A stretch of 64,000 nucleotides of DNA from NCBI GenBank assembly GCA_022226935.1, contig CP092081.1, forward strand, positions 3,554,982 through 3,618,981, in the 5' to 3' direction. This document shows, piece by piece, positions 44,132-53,193 of the stretch (position 1 is its first letter; each line of letters starts with the position of its first letter). The translations under genes were made by a program, and so were the position numbers. The notes beneath the pieces are model-generated. The model ran no database searches, was not told the DNA's origin, and saw only the letters and a program-made list of their open reading frames with translations. Source of the DNA: Nitrospira sp. (GTDB lineage Bacteria > Nitrospirota > Nitrospiria > Nitrospirales > Nitrospiraceae).

Positions 44132-44707
44132 ATGCATTTTGCTGCGATATGTCCGAAAGCCTATTCAGGTGAAATCATGACCGCGCGGAAAGGCATTCTC
44201 TCCCGCTGGGGTGCCACGTCGATCGACCAACACAGCTCCGCGCTTGATTGCGGCCACTACATTGGCATGTTTCGGAATGAGGATAGCAAGGAGCTCATTG
44301 GATTCAGTGAATACTATCTCTACCGAGATCTGGAAGATGGGTATGGCGCGTCGTACATCCAGCAGCACGTTAATTTAAGGACCATAGGCCGGGTCGAAAC
44401 CATGGCCCATATCAGAACGATCTATCTCACGCCTTCCTACAGGAGACGATTCGGAGATTACGTGAGCCTGTATGCCTACACGGCACAGGATGCCATCATC
44501 CATGGCATCGAACAGACGACGCTGAGCACGCACCTCCACGACACCGAGCTTCAACGTCTGTATGTACGCATGGGGGGAACGCGGATCGCGACGTTCAACC
44601 AACCCCAGCTACTTGATGGAATCACGGTGTATGTCCTGCACCTCGCTGATCTTCTCTCACAACCAGTCGCCAGACGGTGCATGCGCAAAGTGGGCCCGAG
44701 TCGATAG
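44132..44707 (+). CDS. Hypothetical protein, possibly GNAT-like fold
   Basis: A 191-residue protein. The segment HIRTIYLTPSYRRRFGDYVSLYAYTAQDAIIHGIEQTTLSTHLHDTELQRLYVRMGGTRI has the acetyltransferase sequence order (strand, R-R-x-G-like turn, helix, strand, small helix), but the acetyl-CoA loop is not canonical (RRRFGDYVS). It may be an autoinducer-synthase or N-acyl amino acid synthase relative, because LIGFSEYYLYRDLEDGYGASYI precedes it. Function is unknown. It starts 74 bases after the symporter gene and may be in the same unit. Confidence 0.6.
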   Translation: MHFAAICPKAYSGEIMTARKGILSRWGATSIDQHSSALDCGHYIGMFRNEDSKELIGFSEYYLYRDLEDGYGASYIQQHVNLRTIGRVETMAHIRTIYLTPSYRRRFGDYVSLYAYTAQDAIIHGIEQTTLSTHLHDTELQRLYVRMGGTRIATFNQPQLLDGITVYVLHLADLLSQPVARRCMRKVGPSR

Positions 44708-44814
44708 GTATCTGAGGCTGGTCTGTCGGGAAATGGTCCTGCTGCGATGAATCATTTCAAATCATTGATGGCCGGCCTGCGTCATGGCGTGTCTTGTGGT
44801 ACAGCCTTCGAGCC

Positions 44815-44862
44815 GACATGAATGTGGGCTGGGTATTGGAAAGGAAGCAGACGGGAGGAACC
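44815..44862 (+). pseudogene. Possible relic of a symporter C-terminus
   Basis: GACATGAATGTGGGCTGGGT and the following GGAAGCAGACGGGAGG resemble the last codons of the symporter gene (GACATGAATGTGAGTTG ... GGGAAGCAGAAGGGATGA at 44020-44058). The peptide DMNVGWVLERKQTGG matches DMNVSCLLDGKQKG. It may mark an old tandem duplication, or be a coincidence of about 45 bases. Confidence 0.4.
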
Positions 44863-44875
44863 CAGTGCCAGTCGC

Positions 44876-45922
44876 TCAATGGTCAACGCCGCGTGCGCCC
44901 TCCGCGCGCTGTCTCCGTTCTGAGTGGTGTTTCGAGGACCACAACGTCTTGATCGCGAGACCGGCACCCACCAGGGCGGCCCCCGTCAACATAGGATGCA
45001 GGGATGCGGTGGTGTAGAGGCTCGATTCTGACACATGGCCTTGGTAATCCCCTCGCTGCCGCAAGTCTCCGGATGGGCGGTCCAAGGCATTATCTCGACG
45101 CGGCCTGGCAGGGGGACGATCCGACTGTTGTTGACGAGCGAACAACGTTTCCATCAGCAGGTCGGCCAGCCTGGGAGCGTAGTACCCCATCATGCCTATG
45201 CCTTTCCCCCCGGCCCCGACGTAGACATGGCGCTCTCTATTCTCGGCGCAGTACAGAATCGTCTTCGCTACCGTTTCGGGTGAGTAGACGGGCGGCGGGT
45301 TCGTGGGTTCCGTTTTCATAAAATTTTTGGCATGTTGAGAATAGGGCGTCGCGATGGCGCCCGGTTGAGATGGGAATATGATCCATCTCCACCTCCATGC
45401 GGAGCGCATCGGTAAACGCTTTGGCGGCATGCTTGGATGCGGAATACATCCCCCGCAATACCAGGGCGCGGTCCGACAGAGTGCTCCCTACGTTAATAAT
45501 GGCCCCGGCTTGATCGCGCTCTTTGAAGTACCGGGCTGCTTCCAGGGATCCGTAGACCAGTCCCCAGAAATTGGTCTCGAACAACCGCCGCATATCTTCG
45601 ATCAGTTCGTCCAGGAGTCGCCCGTACATCGACACGCCCGCATTGTTGATCCACGTGTCGAATCCTCCGAACATCTGTCGCGCGACACGTGAAATTCGTT
45701 GCACATCGGCGGGTTTCCCGACGTCTGCCGTCACGGTCACGGCGCGATCCCCGCCGCGCGACAATTCCCGCTCGAGCTCAATGAGCGCTCCTTCACTTCG
45801 CCCTGCCAGAACGAGCCGCGCCCCTCGTCGTGCCGCCATCCTCGAGGTGGTCAGTCCGATGCGGATGTCGCACCGGTGGTGACGATGATTTGCTGACGAA
45901 GAGGTTTGAGCGAGAAAGCCAT
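44876..45922 (-). pseudogene. Decayed SDR oxidoreductase (copy of 56094-57149)
   Basis: The intact paralogue at 56094-57149 aligns across the whole length, but this copy has two lesions. Near 45861 one base is missing in the nucleotide-binding loop (GATSGIG), so the frame from the ATG at 45922 stops after 23 codons. Near 45370 about 14 bases are missing, removing AVTLI before QPGAIATP. Between and after, the reading is well kept (VTVTADVGKPADVQRI, NNAGVSMYGRL, INVGSTLSDRA, MYSASKHA, YVGAGGKGIGMMGYYAPRLADLLMETLFARQQ). It is divergent from the decayed catalase-like copy, as in the intact locus. Confidence 0.9.
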
Positions 45923-46405
45923 CATGAGAGGTTCCTTTCTCTCGTTGTGTCGGTGTGCCGGTAGCGCGTCCGCTTACAGGCATGGAGTGAGTCGCTACGT
46001 ATGGGATCGAAAACAAGCCGCAAGGTAGGCTGAACCCGCCGTCGCTCCGAGGCTATTCTACGCATTCTTTACATAAGGCCGACTGGTAATACCCCTGGAA
46101 TCACGCGAGCGGCGGGGCCGTCAGAGGTGTGGCTCAGGCGAGCTGATCTAAGACCTTGTAGGAGTTTATCAATTCAGGTGATTGACCCGAAATAGATCGT
46201 GGCTGCCACGGCCCCGGCTTCTGCGCATCTTAGGCCGGTCTGCCTTTCATCGATCTGGTGTCATCGTCCCATTGACTCAATTGACACGCAGGAGTAGGGT
46301 TTCATCGCTCCCTCGACCCACCTCCCTCGCAGTTCACAGGCTTGAGAGATGCCCTGCATGCCGCTCGGCCAGCCGAATATCTCGTTATTCAGGAGGAACA
46401 GACCT
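45923..46405. promoter_or_regulatory. Shared intergenic region of the decayed SDR/catalase pair
   Basis: The stretch 46053-46162 matches 57240-57350 in the intact locus: TATTCTACGCA, GGCCGACTGG, ACCCCTGGAA and TGTAGGAGTTTA-like segments occur in the same order. The same non-coding block is thus kept in both copies, suggesting that the divergent promoters lie in it. It shows that duplication covered the whole divergent unit. Confidence 0.6.
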
Positions 46406-47411
46406 ATGTGGAGATCACGTATAGCCACTGCCACGCTTGCCGTTGCCCTGATGGGGCCCTTTCCAGTCCTCGCTGAAGAACCGCCCGCTAATCCAAAATC
46501 CCTGGCGGAGTAACTCGTCGATGCCTTCAATGGCGTGTTCGGGGTACATCCAGGCATGCGTGCCAATCACCCGAAGGGAATCGTCCTGGAAGGCACGTTC
46601 ACGCCAACCGCTGCGGCCGCTTCGGTCAGCAAGGCGGCTCACTTGCACAAGAAGAAAACGCCCATCCCGGTAACCGTGCGGTTTTCTGCCGGCTCCGGGC
46701 AACCGATGGTGCCGGATACCAGCCAGATGCCTCGGGGGATGGCCGTCAAATTTTCCCTGCCCGACGGGTCCAAAACGGATCTCGTCGTACTCTCGTTCAA
46801 CGGATTTCCTGTGGCCACGGCGGAAGAGTTCAGAGATTTTCTGCTCGCGGTCGGGGCCAGCGGACCCGATGCCCCTAAGCCTTCTCCCATCGAGCAGTTC
46901 ATGGGCGCCCACCCCGCGGCAAAACATTTCGTGGAGACACCCAAGCCTCAGCCGGTCAGTTATGCCACCCTGCCCTATTTCGAAATCAACGCCTTCAAAT
47001 TCACGAATGCGAAGGGGCACGTCACCTTCGGTCGTTACCAGCTTCGACCCGTGGGGGGCGAGCACTTTCTCACCCAGGAACAACTCGCCGCGATGGAACC
47101 AAATTATCTGAGCACGGAGATTCGCGAACGATTGCGCCGTGGTCCCGGCCAAGTTCAGACTTCTCCTCCAGGTGGCGGAAAAAAGCGACAAGATCGATGA
47201 TCCCTCGATCCCATGGCCGGACAGCCGTAGGCAGATCGAGTTAGGCACGATCAGCACCACGAAGGCGGTGGCGGATAGTCGGGCGGCCGAGAAGAAGTTG
47301 CTCTTCATGCCGGGAGCGTTGGTACCTGGAATCGAAGCGGCCGATCCGATGATCGCCGCTCGGTCGGCCTCCTACGTGGTCTCCCTCTCGCCGCGGGCCC
47401 AGCCTCAATGA
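46406..47411 (+). pseudogene. Decayed catalase-family peroxidase (copy of 57509-58513)
   Basis: It starts with a good signal peptide (MWRSRIATATLAVALMG) after AGGAGG, but codon 36 is TAA at 46511-46513, where the intact copy has CAA (SLAEQLV against SLAE-stop-LV). From there the frame runs on (FNGVFGVHPGMRANHPKG, TVRFSAGSGQP, PRGMAVKFSLPDGSKTD) until one extra G near 47146-47148 shifts it. The remaining codons are intact in the other frame (FRLLLQVAEKSDKIDDPSI to ARSASYVVSL). At least these two lesions make it a pseudogene unless restarted at an internal codon. Confidence 0.9.
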
Positions 47412-47482
47412 GACTGGCGACACAATATGAATTGCGGCACTAATGTGACACGAAGAGCAACACAACTGGACGGTGCTCTGAC

Positions 47483-47900
47483 GTGATAATGGCGCGCTTG
47501 TTCCGGTTCTGGCTGAGGCCTGAAGGACTGTGGTTGGTGATCAGTCTGGCGGTGTACGTTGCCGCCACGATGAATCAACCGTCGCCCCCGGCAGGGAACG
47601 ATCTTCTAGAAACCCTCTGGGTAGCCATTCCATTGGTCGGCATTCCCTTCACCTTCATAACAGCCTATTTTCGGAGAGGCGGAGAATGGTGGCGGTTGGC
47701 CCATGCCATGGTGACCTCCTGTATCGGTGCGACGGTCGCCTCGTTCATGGCAACGAGCGGAGTGACTACCACGATTCCCGAAAACTCCGCCCTGATGGCC
47801 GCCTTTTTATCGTCTCACGATCTGGCTCCTGCTGCTGCTTCCCCTCACCATTCTCGCTGGCCTGCTTTGGAACAAGCCGCGCGGAACGTTGATCCCCTAG
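47483..47900 (+). pseudogene. Small membrane protein with a single frameshift
   Basis: The frame from 47483 reads MIMARLFRFWLRPEGLWLVISLAVYVAATM, ETLWVAIPLVGIPFTFITAYF, VTSCIGATVASFMATSG, ENSALMAAF. After the T5 run at 47804-47808 it becomes non-hydrophobic. Removing one T joins it to YRLTIWLLLLLPLTILAGLLWNKPRG, ending at TAG 47898-47900. That joined tail matches the relative at 40470-40805 (YYSLSIRLLLLLPLAVIAAVLIW). The family is not recognised; four helices are expected. Either a recent mutation or a homopolymer sequencing error explains it. Confidence 0.75.
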
Positions 47901-48090
47901 CACTGTGACGACGCGATTTTGCGTTGACGCAAGATGACCGCTAGGGCTTCACCCAGTGGACCTGAAACATCACTGCAGTAGGATTGCGTTGAGTGGGTGC
48001 GTCTGTGACGTAACGTACAGTGACCTTCTGATCGAGGAACGCCTACCCTTCATGCGCCCGGAAGAATAACACCGGACCACGGACCTGATA

Positions 48091-49461
48091 GTGAACCACC
48101 CAACCAAATCGATTCTTCTTCCTCATACAACGACTCACGATACGGTGTGCCTTCTCGAAGCGTTGCTGGAGCATTGCCACCCACGCAATTTCAGAATCCG
48201 CTTATGGGATGGCACGACCTGGCACCCCGACCCTGGCGTAGGGTCTCACTTCACGCTCATTCTCCGAAATCCTTCCGTCCTGCGGAACATGCTTTGGCAC
48301 GCCAATGAACTTTCGTTGGCTGAAGCCTTTATCTCGGGGGAATTGGATATCGAAGGTGATCTCGAGCAAGCCATGCCTCTCGCCGAATATCTCTCACATC
48401 ACACTGCGACATGGGGAAGCCGGTTGCGATTAGGTTTCAAATTGTTGAATTGGCCTTCGAGCAATTTCTCAAAGGCCGATGGGCTGACCGCACGAGTTAC
48501 GGGTGACCACCATTCATTGCACCGGGACAAACAGGCCATCGCGCACCATTACGATCACCCGGCGGAATTCTATGCCGGCTGGCTGGATCGGCAGATGGTA
48601 TATTCGTGCGCGTACTTTTCCTCCACTGATGACCTCGATACCGCGCAGGTCAAAAAACTCGATTACATCTGCAAGAAGCTACGCCTCCGACCGGGCGAAC
48701 GGTTGTTGGACGTAGGGTGCGGCTGGGGCGCGCTGATCGTTCATGCGGCTCGGCATTATGGGGTCCATGCCTGCGGCATCACGTTGAGCGCGAGGCAGGC
48801 CGAATTTGCAGATGCGCGCATTGCAGAAAATGGTCTCATGGATCGATGCCGGGTTGAACTACGCGATTATCGTCAACTGGACAATCCCGAGAGTTTTGAC
48901 AAGATCGTCAGTGTCGGCATGGTCGAGCATGTTGGAGAGGCTCAACTCCCGGGATATTTTCGCCATATCCGGACACTACTGAAAGCGGGAGGGATCTTTC
49001 TCAACCATGGTATCGGGATTCGCCATGGAGAGCGTTGCGCGTTAGGGCCATTTTTTAACACGTATATTTTTCCAGATGCCGAGTTGGTTCCCATCTCAAC
49101 CACCACCGGCTTGGCTGAAACCGCCGGTTTTGAAGTGAGGGACATCGAGTGTTTGCGGGAACATTATGTCCTCACGCTTCGGCAGTGGCGACAGCGCCTG
49201 GAGCACAACGTGCCGCCCATCAATCGCACGATGGACGAGTCCACCTGGCGATTGTGGCGCCTGTATCTTGCGAGCGCCGCCCATGGTTTCGCCATAGGCA
49301 AGCTCAATCTCTATCAAACCTTGCTCGCGAAAACGCAGGATGGTGCGACGGAGCTGCCGTTAACGCGGGACGACTGGTATGACACCCGTTCAACGATTGA
49401 TTCGCGCGGTCAGCAGGATGGCATTGGATCTGAGAACGCTGCTTCCCCTCACCGCCCCTGA
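48091..49461 (+). CDS. cfa: Cyclopropane-fatty-acyl-phospholipid synthase family protein
   Basis: A 456-residue SAM-dependent enzyme that adds methylene (or methyl) groups to double bonds of membrane lipids. The N-terminal domain has LSLAEAFISGELDIEGDLEQAM, then FYAGWLDRQMVYSCAYF (active-site region), LLDVGCGWGALIVHAARHYGV (SAM site), SVGMVEHVGEAQLPGYF and FFNTYIFPDAELVPIS. The start is a GTG. Length is longer than E. coli Cfa (382), with extra residues at both ends. It lies alone after the decayed region. Confidence 0.9.
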   Translation: MNHPTKSILLPHTTTHDTVCLLEALLEHCHPRNFRIRLWDGTTWHPDPGVGSHFTLILRNPSVLRNMLWHANELSLAEAFISGELDIEGDLEQAMPLAEYLSHHTATWGSRLRLGFKLLNWPSSNFSKADGLTARVTGDHHSLHRDKQAIAHHYDHPAEFYAGWLDRQMVYSCAYFSSTDDLDTAQVKKLDYICKKLRLRPGERLLDVGCGWGALIVHAARHYGVHACGITLSARQAEFADARIAENGLMDRCRVELRDYRQLDNPESFDKIVSVGMVEHVGEAQLPGYFRHIRTLLKAGGIFLNHGIGIRHGERCALGPFFNTYIFPDAELVPISTTTGLAETAGFEVRDIECLREHYVLTLRQWRQRLEHNVPPINRTMDESTWRLWRLYLASAAHGFAIGKLNLYQTLLAKTQDGATELPLTRDDWYDTRSTIDSRGQQDGIGSENAASPHRP

Positions 49462-49523
49462 CCTGCTGCTGTGGAAGACACCTGCGCGAGGTGTTCGATG
49501 AACCTGAAGCGTTCACACGTCGC

Positions 49524-50363
49524 CTACGGGACGAGATACGATTCCCAGAAAGACCGGTCATAACGAGGCCATGCATGACAACCGAACGGCAAGGCGCGAT
49601 GATTCAGTTCAAAACACCGCCTCGGAACAACTTCAAAAGCAAAACGCAGCCCTACGTCAAACGGCGCCACCTTGAACTGCGGATCATAGTGAACCGCCCG
49701 GTCCGACCAAAAATGGTCTTCATTTTTCGTGCCATCCGGTCTCAACGGCCAGAGCGCCACTTCTCGCTGCACGCCATTGAACCGTTTAATGTACTTGAAC
49801 CACTTTCGAGGGAGCTGAGCGCATCGCCGGTACCAGGGTCTGCTTGTCGCGATGCGCTGCCAGTATTCGTCTGGATGGATCCAATACATGTCCGATGACA
49901 AGACCCGCAGAAAGCTCTCCACCTTCCTGAGCGAGAATCCGCCGTTTCCGACACGAGGCGTCCCAACCCAGGGGCTGTCGATACTCGGCAGCCAGGGAGG
50001 GCCGATATAATCCAAGTCTGTGGCACACCATTCCAGCAGGCGATCCGAAAAGACCAAGGCATCGAGATGGTAAATGAGGATGTATCGATACCGTTGAAAC
50101 GCTTGGTAAAACGCCGGCGACAGCATCAATTTATTGTTCGCGGCCGCGCTTCCGAAGTACGTATCCGCAAACCGCTGCAGCCGATAGCCCGATCGTTCAA
50201 TCGATAAACTTTGCGGCACGACGAGAAACTTATCGTATGGCGCCAAAACATGTTCCAGTTGCCGAAAGGAGATGTGCTCATCCTCTGTGAATTCGGCCCT
50301 ATGGTATCCCGGCACAACCACTGCCACGCTTTTCGGAGTCAATCCATTCACGTCAATCTCCAT
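49524..50363 (-). CDS. DUF5672 glycosyltransferase-like protein
   Basis: A 279-residue protein. VAVVVPGYHRAEFTEDEHISFRQLEHVL, then RYRYILIYHLDALVFSDRLLEWCATDLDYIGPPWL and VGTPRVGNGGFSLRKVE are typical of DUF5672, a GT-A-like family found in surface-polysaccharide loci. The LDALVF segment holds the metal-binding D-x-x-x-F-like site. ATG 50363 follows AGGCAG; a GTG at 50384 is an alternative. It is divergent from the epimerase gene, and the two may share a promoter and act on the same glycan. Confidence 0.82.
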   Translation of the reverse strand: MEIDVNGLTPKSVAVVVPGYHRAEFTEDEHISFRQLEHVLAPYDKFLVVPQSLSIERSGYRLQRFADTYFGSAAANNKLMLSPAFYQAFQRYRYILIYHLDALVFSDRLLEWCATDLDYIGPPWLPSIDSPWVGTPRVGNGGFSLRKVESFLRVLSSDMYWIHPDEYWQRIATSRPWYRRCAQLPRKWFKYIKRFNGVQREVALWPLRPDGTKNEDHFWSDRAVHYDPQFKVAPFDVGLRFAFEVVPRRCFELNHRALPFGCHAWPRYDRSFWESYLVP

Positions 50364-50464
50364 CTTTTTTTGCTGCCTGATCACATGTCAAGGGATCGTG
50401 CAAACCGGATCGTGCCGGCGAAAATACAATTAAATACGTATATCACCCATGAACATGTTCAATT

Positions 50465-51553
50465 ATGAGCACCGAGCAGAAAGTGTTTGCAATGGAACGA
50501 AAAGATAGCCTATGGTGTCTTATGGCTTCAACATTCTGGTTCGGCAAAACAGTGTTGGTGGCGGGAGCCACCGGATTTTTGGGTGGCTGGCTCGTGCGCC
50601 GCCTGCTGAAGTATGGCGCTCGCGTCGTGGCAATCGTGCGCTCGCAAAAACCCGAATCGCAGTTCTTCCTGGAATCCATGGACGCTCGCGTGTCGGTCGA
50701 ATGGGGCAGCGTCGACGATGAGCATTTGATTCAGGATATATTCGAGCGACACCCGATTGATTTCTTTTTTCATGTTGCATACGGTGCGGATGTCAATCGC
50801 GTTCTTGATGAGCCATTGGAATGTTTCAGATCCTCCGCCCTCAGCACCTGGCAGATCCTCGACTTTCTCAAGAATCACAGACCGCAATGTGTTTCCGTGA
50901 TCAGTTCAACCGACAAAGTCTATGGCAATCAGGACATTCCGTACCGGGAGGCTATGCCGCTGAGTCCCCTCCATCCTTACGAAGCCGCGAAGGCGGCGCA
51001 GGACATCGCGGCGCAGTCCTATGGCAAGGTATTTCAGTGCCCGGTCGCCATCACTCGATGCGGAAATTATTTCGGCGGTTACGATTTTAACCTCACCCGC
51101 CTGATTCCGGGAGTCGTGCGCAGCATTATGCGTGGCACTCCTCCCGTCCTTCGTTCCAACGGGCGATTCACCCGAGACTTTCTGTACATCGAAGATGCGG
51201 TCGACGTGCAATTACTGCTGGCCCAGCGACTCTCCAAAGACCCCACCCTCTACGGGGAGGCCTTCAACTTCTCCTATGGCGAGCGCCTGGAAGTTCTCGA
51301 TATCGTGCACCGGATCTGTCGGTTGTTGGACGCCCCGTTTGCCCCTGTCGTAAACGAGACGGTGACCGCCGAAATCCCACACATTGAGCTGTCGTCTGAG
51401 AAGGCAAGGCACGTGTTGAATTGGGCACCTGCGCATGGCTTCGACAAAGGTCTCGAACGCACGGTCCAATGGTACCGAGAGTATTTCGCTCAACAGCGAG
51501 ACGATTCGGACCATCTCCACGACTCCCGTCTTTTGGACCAAAAAACTTCGTGA
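50465..51553 (+). CDS. NAD-dependent epimerase/dehydratase, nucleotide-sugar type
   Basis: A 362-residue extended SDR. The dinucleotide loop VLVAGATGFLGGWLVRRL starts near residue 30. SVISSTDKVYGNQDIPYREAMPLSPLHPYEAAKAAQD has the catalytic triad (Ser/Thr, Tyr, Lys), and RFTRDFLYIEDAVDVQLLLAQ follows. It is closest in pattern to CDP-glucose 4,6-dehydratase-type enzymes (STDKVYGN), so a dehydratase of a nucleotide sugar is likely. Starts at 50492 and 50522 are also possible, the latter giving the more usual short leader. Confidence 0.85.
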   Translation: MSTEQKVFAMERKDSLWCLMASTFWFGKTVLVAGATGFLGGWLVRRLLKYGARVVAIVRSQKPESQFFLESMDARVSVEWGSVDDEHLIQDIFERHPIDFFFHVAYGADVNRVLDEPLECFRSSALSTWQILDFLKNHRPQCVSVISSTDKVYGNQDIPYREAMPLSPLHPYEAAKAAQDIAAQSYGKVFQCPVAITRCGNYFGGYDFNLTRLIPGVVRSIMRGTPPVLRSNGRFTRDFLYIEDAVDVQLLLAQRLSKDPTLYGEAFNFSYGERLEVLDIVHRICRLLDAPFAPVVNETVTAEIPHIELSSEKARHVLNWAPAHGFDKGLERTVQWYREYFAQQRDDSDHLHDSRLLDQKTS

Positions 51554-51884
51554 TCCGCGGACAAACTAACCCGACCATCCAGTGACTTGAATCACACAGC
51601 TCGCTCTTGCTGCTCGAAGGCCTCCGAGCGCTGATAGCCCTGCCCCGGTTGCTCTTATCGTTCTCGCTGCCCTACTCATCCGGGAGAAACGCCACAGAGG
51701 GGTGGTGATCCCCCGAGCCAGGTTGCGCGCCGGCAACGAACCTTCCGTCGCAGCATTGTTTCGCAAGCCCCTTCACGACATCAGCATCGGATCCTGCAAA
51801 ATGCTTGCGGGGATCATGGAAGAACGCTAGCCTGGCAATGACCGGTATCGAATGCCTTGTCTATTTCCGTCAGGGAACACTGCA
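51554..51884. other. Intergenic region, no supported gene
   Basis: A 331-base gap. A short plus-strand frame ending near 51830 reads DISIGSCKMLAGIMEER before its stop; it is a possible relic without a recognisable family. Nothing else is seen. Confidence 0.35.
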
Positions 51885-52238
51885 ATGAAGCGGGACACCT
51901 GGCTCTCTGTGATAGCGGTGACAGGGGGAGGCGTCGTGTGGGCTCTGGTTTCCTTTTTTTCTCACAAGCGCGAGGCGTGGGATTCGGATCTGTATTTCAC
52001 CTTCGGCTTGCCAGTAGTCTGCCTGCTATCCGCCGTTTTAGGCTACCTTGAGCCCGGCAAACCTTGGCGCTGGGGGCTGGCTCCTTTCGCCGGGCAAGGC
52101 GCCTGGATACTGCTCACACAAGGCCCAGGGAATCTTCTGCCGATGGGGATCGTGATGTTCGGGATTCTTTCCCTGCCTTCGATCGTCACCGCGAAGCTGG
52201 GAGCCCTTGCGGCAAAGAGGAGCAGATTCGAGGCGTAA
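51885..52238 (+). CDS. Small hypothetical membrane protein
   Basis: A 117-residue protein that I do not recognise, with about four hydrophobic helices: LSVIAVTGGGVVWALVSFF, YFTFGLPVVCLLSAVLGYL, WGLAPFAGQGAWILL, and GIVMFGILSLPSIVTAKLGAL. The ATG at 51885 follows AGGGAA. Its C-terminus (GALAAKRS) recurs as a short fragment at 56029-56056, suggesting it too was once duplicated. Role unknown. Confidence 0.75.
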   Translation: MKRDTWLSVIAVTGGGVVWALVSFFSHKREAWDSDLYFTFGLPVVCLLSAVLGYLEPGKPWRWGLAPFAGQGAWILLTQGPGNLLPMGIVMFGILSLPSIVTAKLGALAAKRSRFEA

Positions 52239-52452
52239 GGGCCAGGCGGAAAATCGGGAGAATTGCGTCGGTGCCTGCCCGCAGTCTCAGCATACATACC
52301 TCGCAACCCGGTTCCCGGCTCCAGCCTTGATCAAGCCGTCCGCTCTTGTGAAATACTCGCGCTGCGCCCTACAATGCCTCACTCGCACACGACCGGCGCA
52401 TTGAATACGGCTCACCCATAGGGCGTTGCCCTGACAGGAAAGACTCTGATCC

Positions 52453-53139
52453 ATGCATCACTCTTTGAAACTTTCTCTCTGTCTGAATGTCATCCTTCTG
52501 GGATTCCTGCTTACCGGCTACGTCGGCCCAAGCGTGAAGACGACCTTCATGCCGGAGGTAGAAGCGCCGGTCATCGGCAAACACACCCGAATTCACCCGC
52601 TCGGCATCGTCATCGGGTCGGTCACGCTTGGTGATCGAGTGTTCGTGGCGCCGGCCGCCTCGGTCCGGGGCGACGAAGGCCGGCATATCCGAATCGGCAA
52701 TGACAGCAACGTCCAAGATGGCGTGGTCGTTCACGGCTTGGAAACGTTCGAAGGCGACCATGAACTCCCCGAGAATGAAGTCGAAGTGGACGGCATCAAG
52801 TACTCCGTGTACATCGGCAACCGCGTGTCGCTCGCGCATCAGTCGCAGGTGCATGGTCCGGCGCGAATCGGCAATGATACCTTCGTCGGCATGCAGGCGT
52901 TGGTCTTCCGTGCGGAATTGGGAGATCGCGTGGTCGTCGAACCTGGCGCCAAGATTATCGGCGTCAAGATTGCCTCAGGCCGCTACGTTCCCGCCCTGTC
53001 TGTGGTGACGACTCAAGACGTGGCCGACAGCCTGCCGCTCATTACGGATCGCTATCCTTACCGGAATCTCAATGAAGGGGTCGTTCGCGTCAACATCCAA
53101 CTCGCTGAAGCCATTCAACCCCAGGCCATCGGGCGGTAG
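52453..53139 (+). CDS. Gamma-class carbonic anhydrase, Cam type, secreted
   Basis: A 228-residue left-handed beta-helix trimeric enzyme that interconverts CO2 and bicarbonate. Zinc ligands are H94 (VVVHG), H129 and H134 (LAHQSQVHG). The catalytic glutamates are E75 (RGDEG) and E97 (LETFEGD). The acidic loop between (HELPENEVEVDGIKY) is that of true Cam enzymes of Methanosarcina type and is absent from CamH. An N-terminal signal or anchor (LCLNVILLGFLLTGYVG) places it outside the cytoplasm. It may supply bicarbonate for carbon fixation or pH balance; that is inference. Confidence 0.92.
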   Translation: MHHSLKLSLCLNVILLGFLLTGYVGPSVKTTFMPEVEAPVIGKHTRIHPLGIVIGSVTLGDRVFVAPAASVRGDEGRHIRIGNDSNVQDGVVVHGLETFEGDHELPENEVEVDGIKYSVYIGNRVSLAHQSQVHGPARIGNDTFVGMQALVFRAELGDRVVVEPGAKIIGVKIASGRYVPALSVVTTQDVADSLPLITDRYPYRNLNEGVVRVNIQLAEAIQPQAIGR

Positions 53140-53193
53140 GCATCCGGCGGATCATGGATCGCACGGCGACCTCCCCTCACATTGAATGCCAGC

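Noticed and set aside
46535-47200. An independent gene starting at 46535 within the catalase-like region
   Set aside because: It is the body of the decayed catalase-like gene after the internal TAA, lacks the signal peptide and ends at a frameshift.
36400-49500. A prophage or integrative element
   Set aside because: No integrase, transposase, phage structural gene, tRNA-side attachment site or direct-repeat border was seen; only accessory and decayed genes.
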